Source: Microbacterium sp. (lineage in GTDB: Bacteria; Actinomycetota; Actinomycetes; Actinomycetales; Microbacteriaceae). From it: DNA of 31,585 nucleotides. Position 1 is the first letter of the stretch, and each line of letters opens with the position of its first letter. Below the pieces are notes generated by a model. That model made no database searches, had not been told where the DNA came from, and worked only from the letters and a program-made list of their open reading frames with translations. The stretch lies in assembly GCF_003248605.1 (NCBI RefSeq), contig NZ_QFPF01000023.1:1-31585 (forward strand), read 5' to 3'. The position numbers and the translations under genes are program-made. This document shows, one piece after another, positions 30,388 to 31,585 of this stretch.

Positions 30388-31585
30388 CTAGGAGATCGTG
30401 AGCAGGGCGTGGCCGGCCGACACCGTCGCGCCGGGGGAGCCGTCGATCCCGCCGATCGTGCCGTCCTTGTGCGCCTGGAGCGGCTGCTCCATCTTCATCG
30501 CCTCGAGCACGACCACGAGGTCGCCCTTGACGACCTGCTGACCCTCGGCGACGGCGAACTTGACGATCGTCGCCTGCATGGGGGCCTTGACGGCGTCACC
30601 TGACGCGCCGGCGACGACCGACGTGGAGTGGTTGCGGCGTGAGGGGGGAACGGCGGCGGGGCGCCCGGCGACCCCGGCGGGTGCGACGATGCGGTCGGGA
30701 AGGCTGACCTCGAGCCGCTTGCCGGCGACCTCGACCACGACGGTGTGTCGCGCGGGCGCCGGGGCGGGGTCGCCGAGTTCGCCGTCCCACGGCGGGATGT
30801 CGTTGTCGAATTCGGTCTCGATCCACCGCGTGAACACGCCGAACCGACCGTCTTCCGCCGTGAAGGCGGGGTCGCGCACGACCTTGCGGTGGAAGGGCAG
30901 CACGGTGGGCAGCCCCGCGACCTCGAACTCGTCGAGCGCGCGTCGGGCGCGGCTGAGGGCCTGTTCGCGATCGCGTCCCGTGACGATGATCTTGGCCAGG
31001 AGGGAGTCGAACGCGCCGCCGACGGTGTCGCCCGCGGTCACCCCGGAGTCGAGACGGATGCCGGGGCCACCGAAGGTCTTGAAGACGTGGATGGGTCCGG
31101 GCTGAGGCAGGAAACCGCGGCCGGGGTCTTCGCCGTTGATGCGGAACTCGATCGAGTGGCCCGTCACCTCCGGGTCGCCGTACTCGAGCAGCCCGCCGGC
31201 GGCGAGGCGGAACTGCTCCCGCACGAGGTCGATGCCCGTGACCTCTTCGGAGACGGGGTGCTCGACCTGCAGGCGGGTGTTCACCTCGAGGAAGGAGATG
31301 GTGCCGTCGGCGCCGATGAGGAACTCGCATGTGCCCGCACCGACATAGCCGACCTCGCGGAGGATCGCCTTCGACGCGTCGTACAGGACGCGTGTCTGCT
31401 CTTCCGTGAGGAAGGGCGCCGGCGCCTCCTCGACGAGCTTCTGGTGCCGGCGCTGGAGGGAGCAGTCGCGGGTGGAGACCACCACGACGTTGCCCGCGGA
31501 ATCCGCGAGACACTGCGTCTCGACGTGGCGGGGCTTGTCGAGGTATTTCTCCACGAAGCACTCGCCGCGGCCGAACGCGGCGACG
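30388..31585 (-). CDS. accA: Acyl-CoA (acetyl/propionyl-CoA) carboxylase alpha subunit, C-terminal part
   Basis: The gene enters from the right edge, so the N-terminus is missing; about 398 residues are visible. The biotin carboxylase part shows [34 protein letters not shown] (ATP/bicarbonate site) and RINGEDP. A linker and a C-terminal biotin carrier domain with EAMKMEQP follow, where the Lys is the biotinylation site. The fused BC-BCCP layout is the actinobacterial alpha subunit (AccA/AccA3 type), which supplies malonyl- or methylmalonyl-CoA with a separate beta subunit. No carboxyltransferase gene is in the window. It ends at a TAG, facing lpdA. Confidence 0.93.
   Translation of the reverse strand, partial: VAAFGRGECFVEKYLDKPRHVETQCLADSAGNVVVVSTRDCSLQRRHQKLVEEAPAPFLTEEQTRVLYDASKAILREVGYVGAGTCEFLIGADGTISFLEVNTRLQVEHPVSEEVTGIDLVREQFRLAAGGLLEYGDPEVTGHSIEFRINGEDPGRGFLPQPGPIHVFKTFGGPGIRLDSGVTAGDTVGGAFDSLLAKIIVTGRDREQALSRARRALDEFEVAGLPTVLPFHRKVVRDPAFTAEDGRFGVFTRWIETEFDNDIPPWDGELGDPAPAPARHTVVVEVAGKRLEVSLPDRIVAPAGVAGRPAAVPPSRRNHSTSVVAGASGDAVKAPMQATIVKFAVAEGQQVVKGDLVVVLEAMKMEQPLQAHKDGTIGGIDGSPGATVSAGHALLTIS

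Noticed and set aside
1..31585. tRNA, rRNA, transposase or integrase genes
   Set aside because: None was recognised on either strand, so the repeat cassette cannot be tied to a known mobile element from this window.

Overview
The window is about 70% G+C and reads as chromosomal DNA of an actinobacterium. The best fit is the family Microbacteriaceae, perhaps Microbacterium. This rests on gene order, GTG/TTG starts, many ATGA/GTGA gene overlaps, leaderless-type promoters and DtxR/IdeR-type iron boxes. The taxon is an inference from gene content, not a database result.

Layout. (1) 1-986, minus strand: start of sdhA, then sdhD and sdhC (succinate dehydrogenase). A divergent region carrying a perfect palindrome separates them from manC (1151-2128, +), which appears to have lost an internal segment. 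(2) 2295-10424, plus strand: a nucleoside uptake and salvage cluster made of a BMP/PnrA-type lipoprotein, ABC ATPase, two permeases (the first frameshifted), cdd, deoA and add. The adenosine deaminase has Tyr where the family has an active-site His. (3) 10596-15522, minus: iron-siderophore uptake (ATPase, two FecCD permeases, binding lipoprotein) and a siderophore-interacting flavoprotein, with two DtxR-like boxes. (4) 15600-21289, minus: mannitol catabolism and general PTS (mtlD, mtlF, mtlA, ptsI, ptsH, orphan EIIB). The regulator mtlR and a second HPr diverge on the plus strand (21473-23761). (5) 23813-26067: a repeat-rich segment holding a GNAT acetyltransferase and an AbiEi-like/DUF559 nuclease-like fusion protein. 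Four copies of a 68-bp palindromic element and two different tandem arrays, all built around the block CGTTGGGGCG, surround these genes. (6) 26096-28632, minus: phosphosugar mutase and purine nucleoside phosphorylase. Then lpdA (+, 28715-30163) and the 3' part of an acyl-CoA carboxylase alpha subunit gene (-, 30388 to the window end).

How it fits together. Nucleosides enter through the BMP-type ABC system. Cdd, DeoA, Add and PNP strip them to bases and (deoxy)ribose-1-phosphate, and the mutase next to PNP could move that phosphate into central metabolism. Mannitol enters through MtlA/MtlF and is oxidised by MtlD to fructose-6-phosphate, which shares the hexose-phosphate pool used for GDP-mannose synthesis (ManC). 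sdh, cdd-deoA-add, PNP-mutase and lpdA are also neighbours in Mycobacterium tuberculosis (Rv3303c-Rv3319), so the iron, mannitol and repeat blocks look like insertions into an old actinobacterial neighbourhood.

Main points to check: the repeat-bounded cassette with its nuclease-like protein and 12-bp inverted repeat; two apparent internal deletions (manC and permease 1), which may be real or assembly errors; the active-site substitution in Add; and a repeated layout of a -10 hexamer 6-7 nt before the start codon, which suggests leaderless transcripts.
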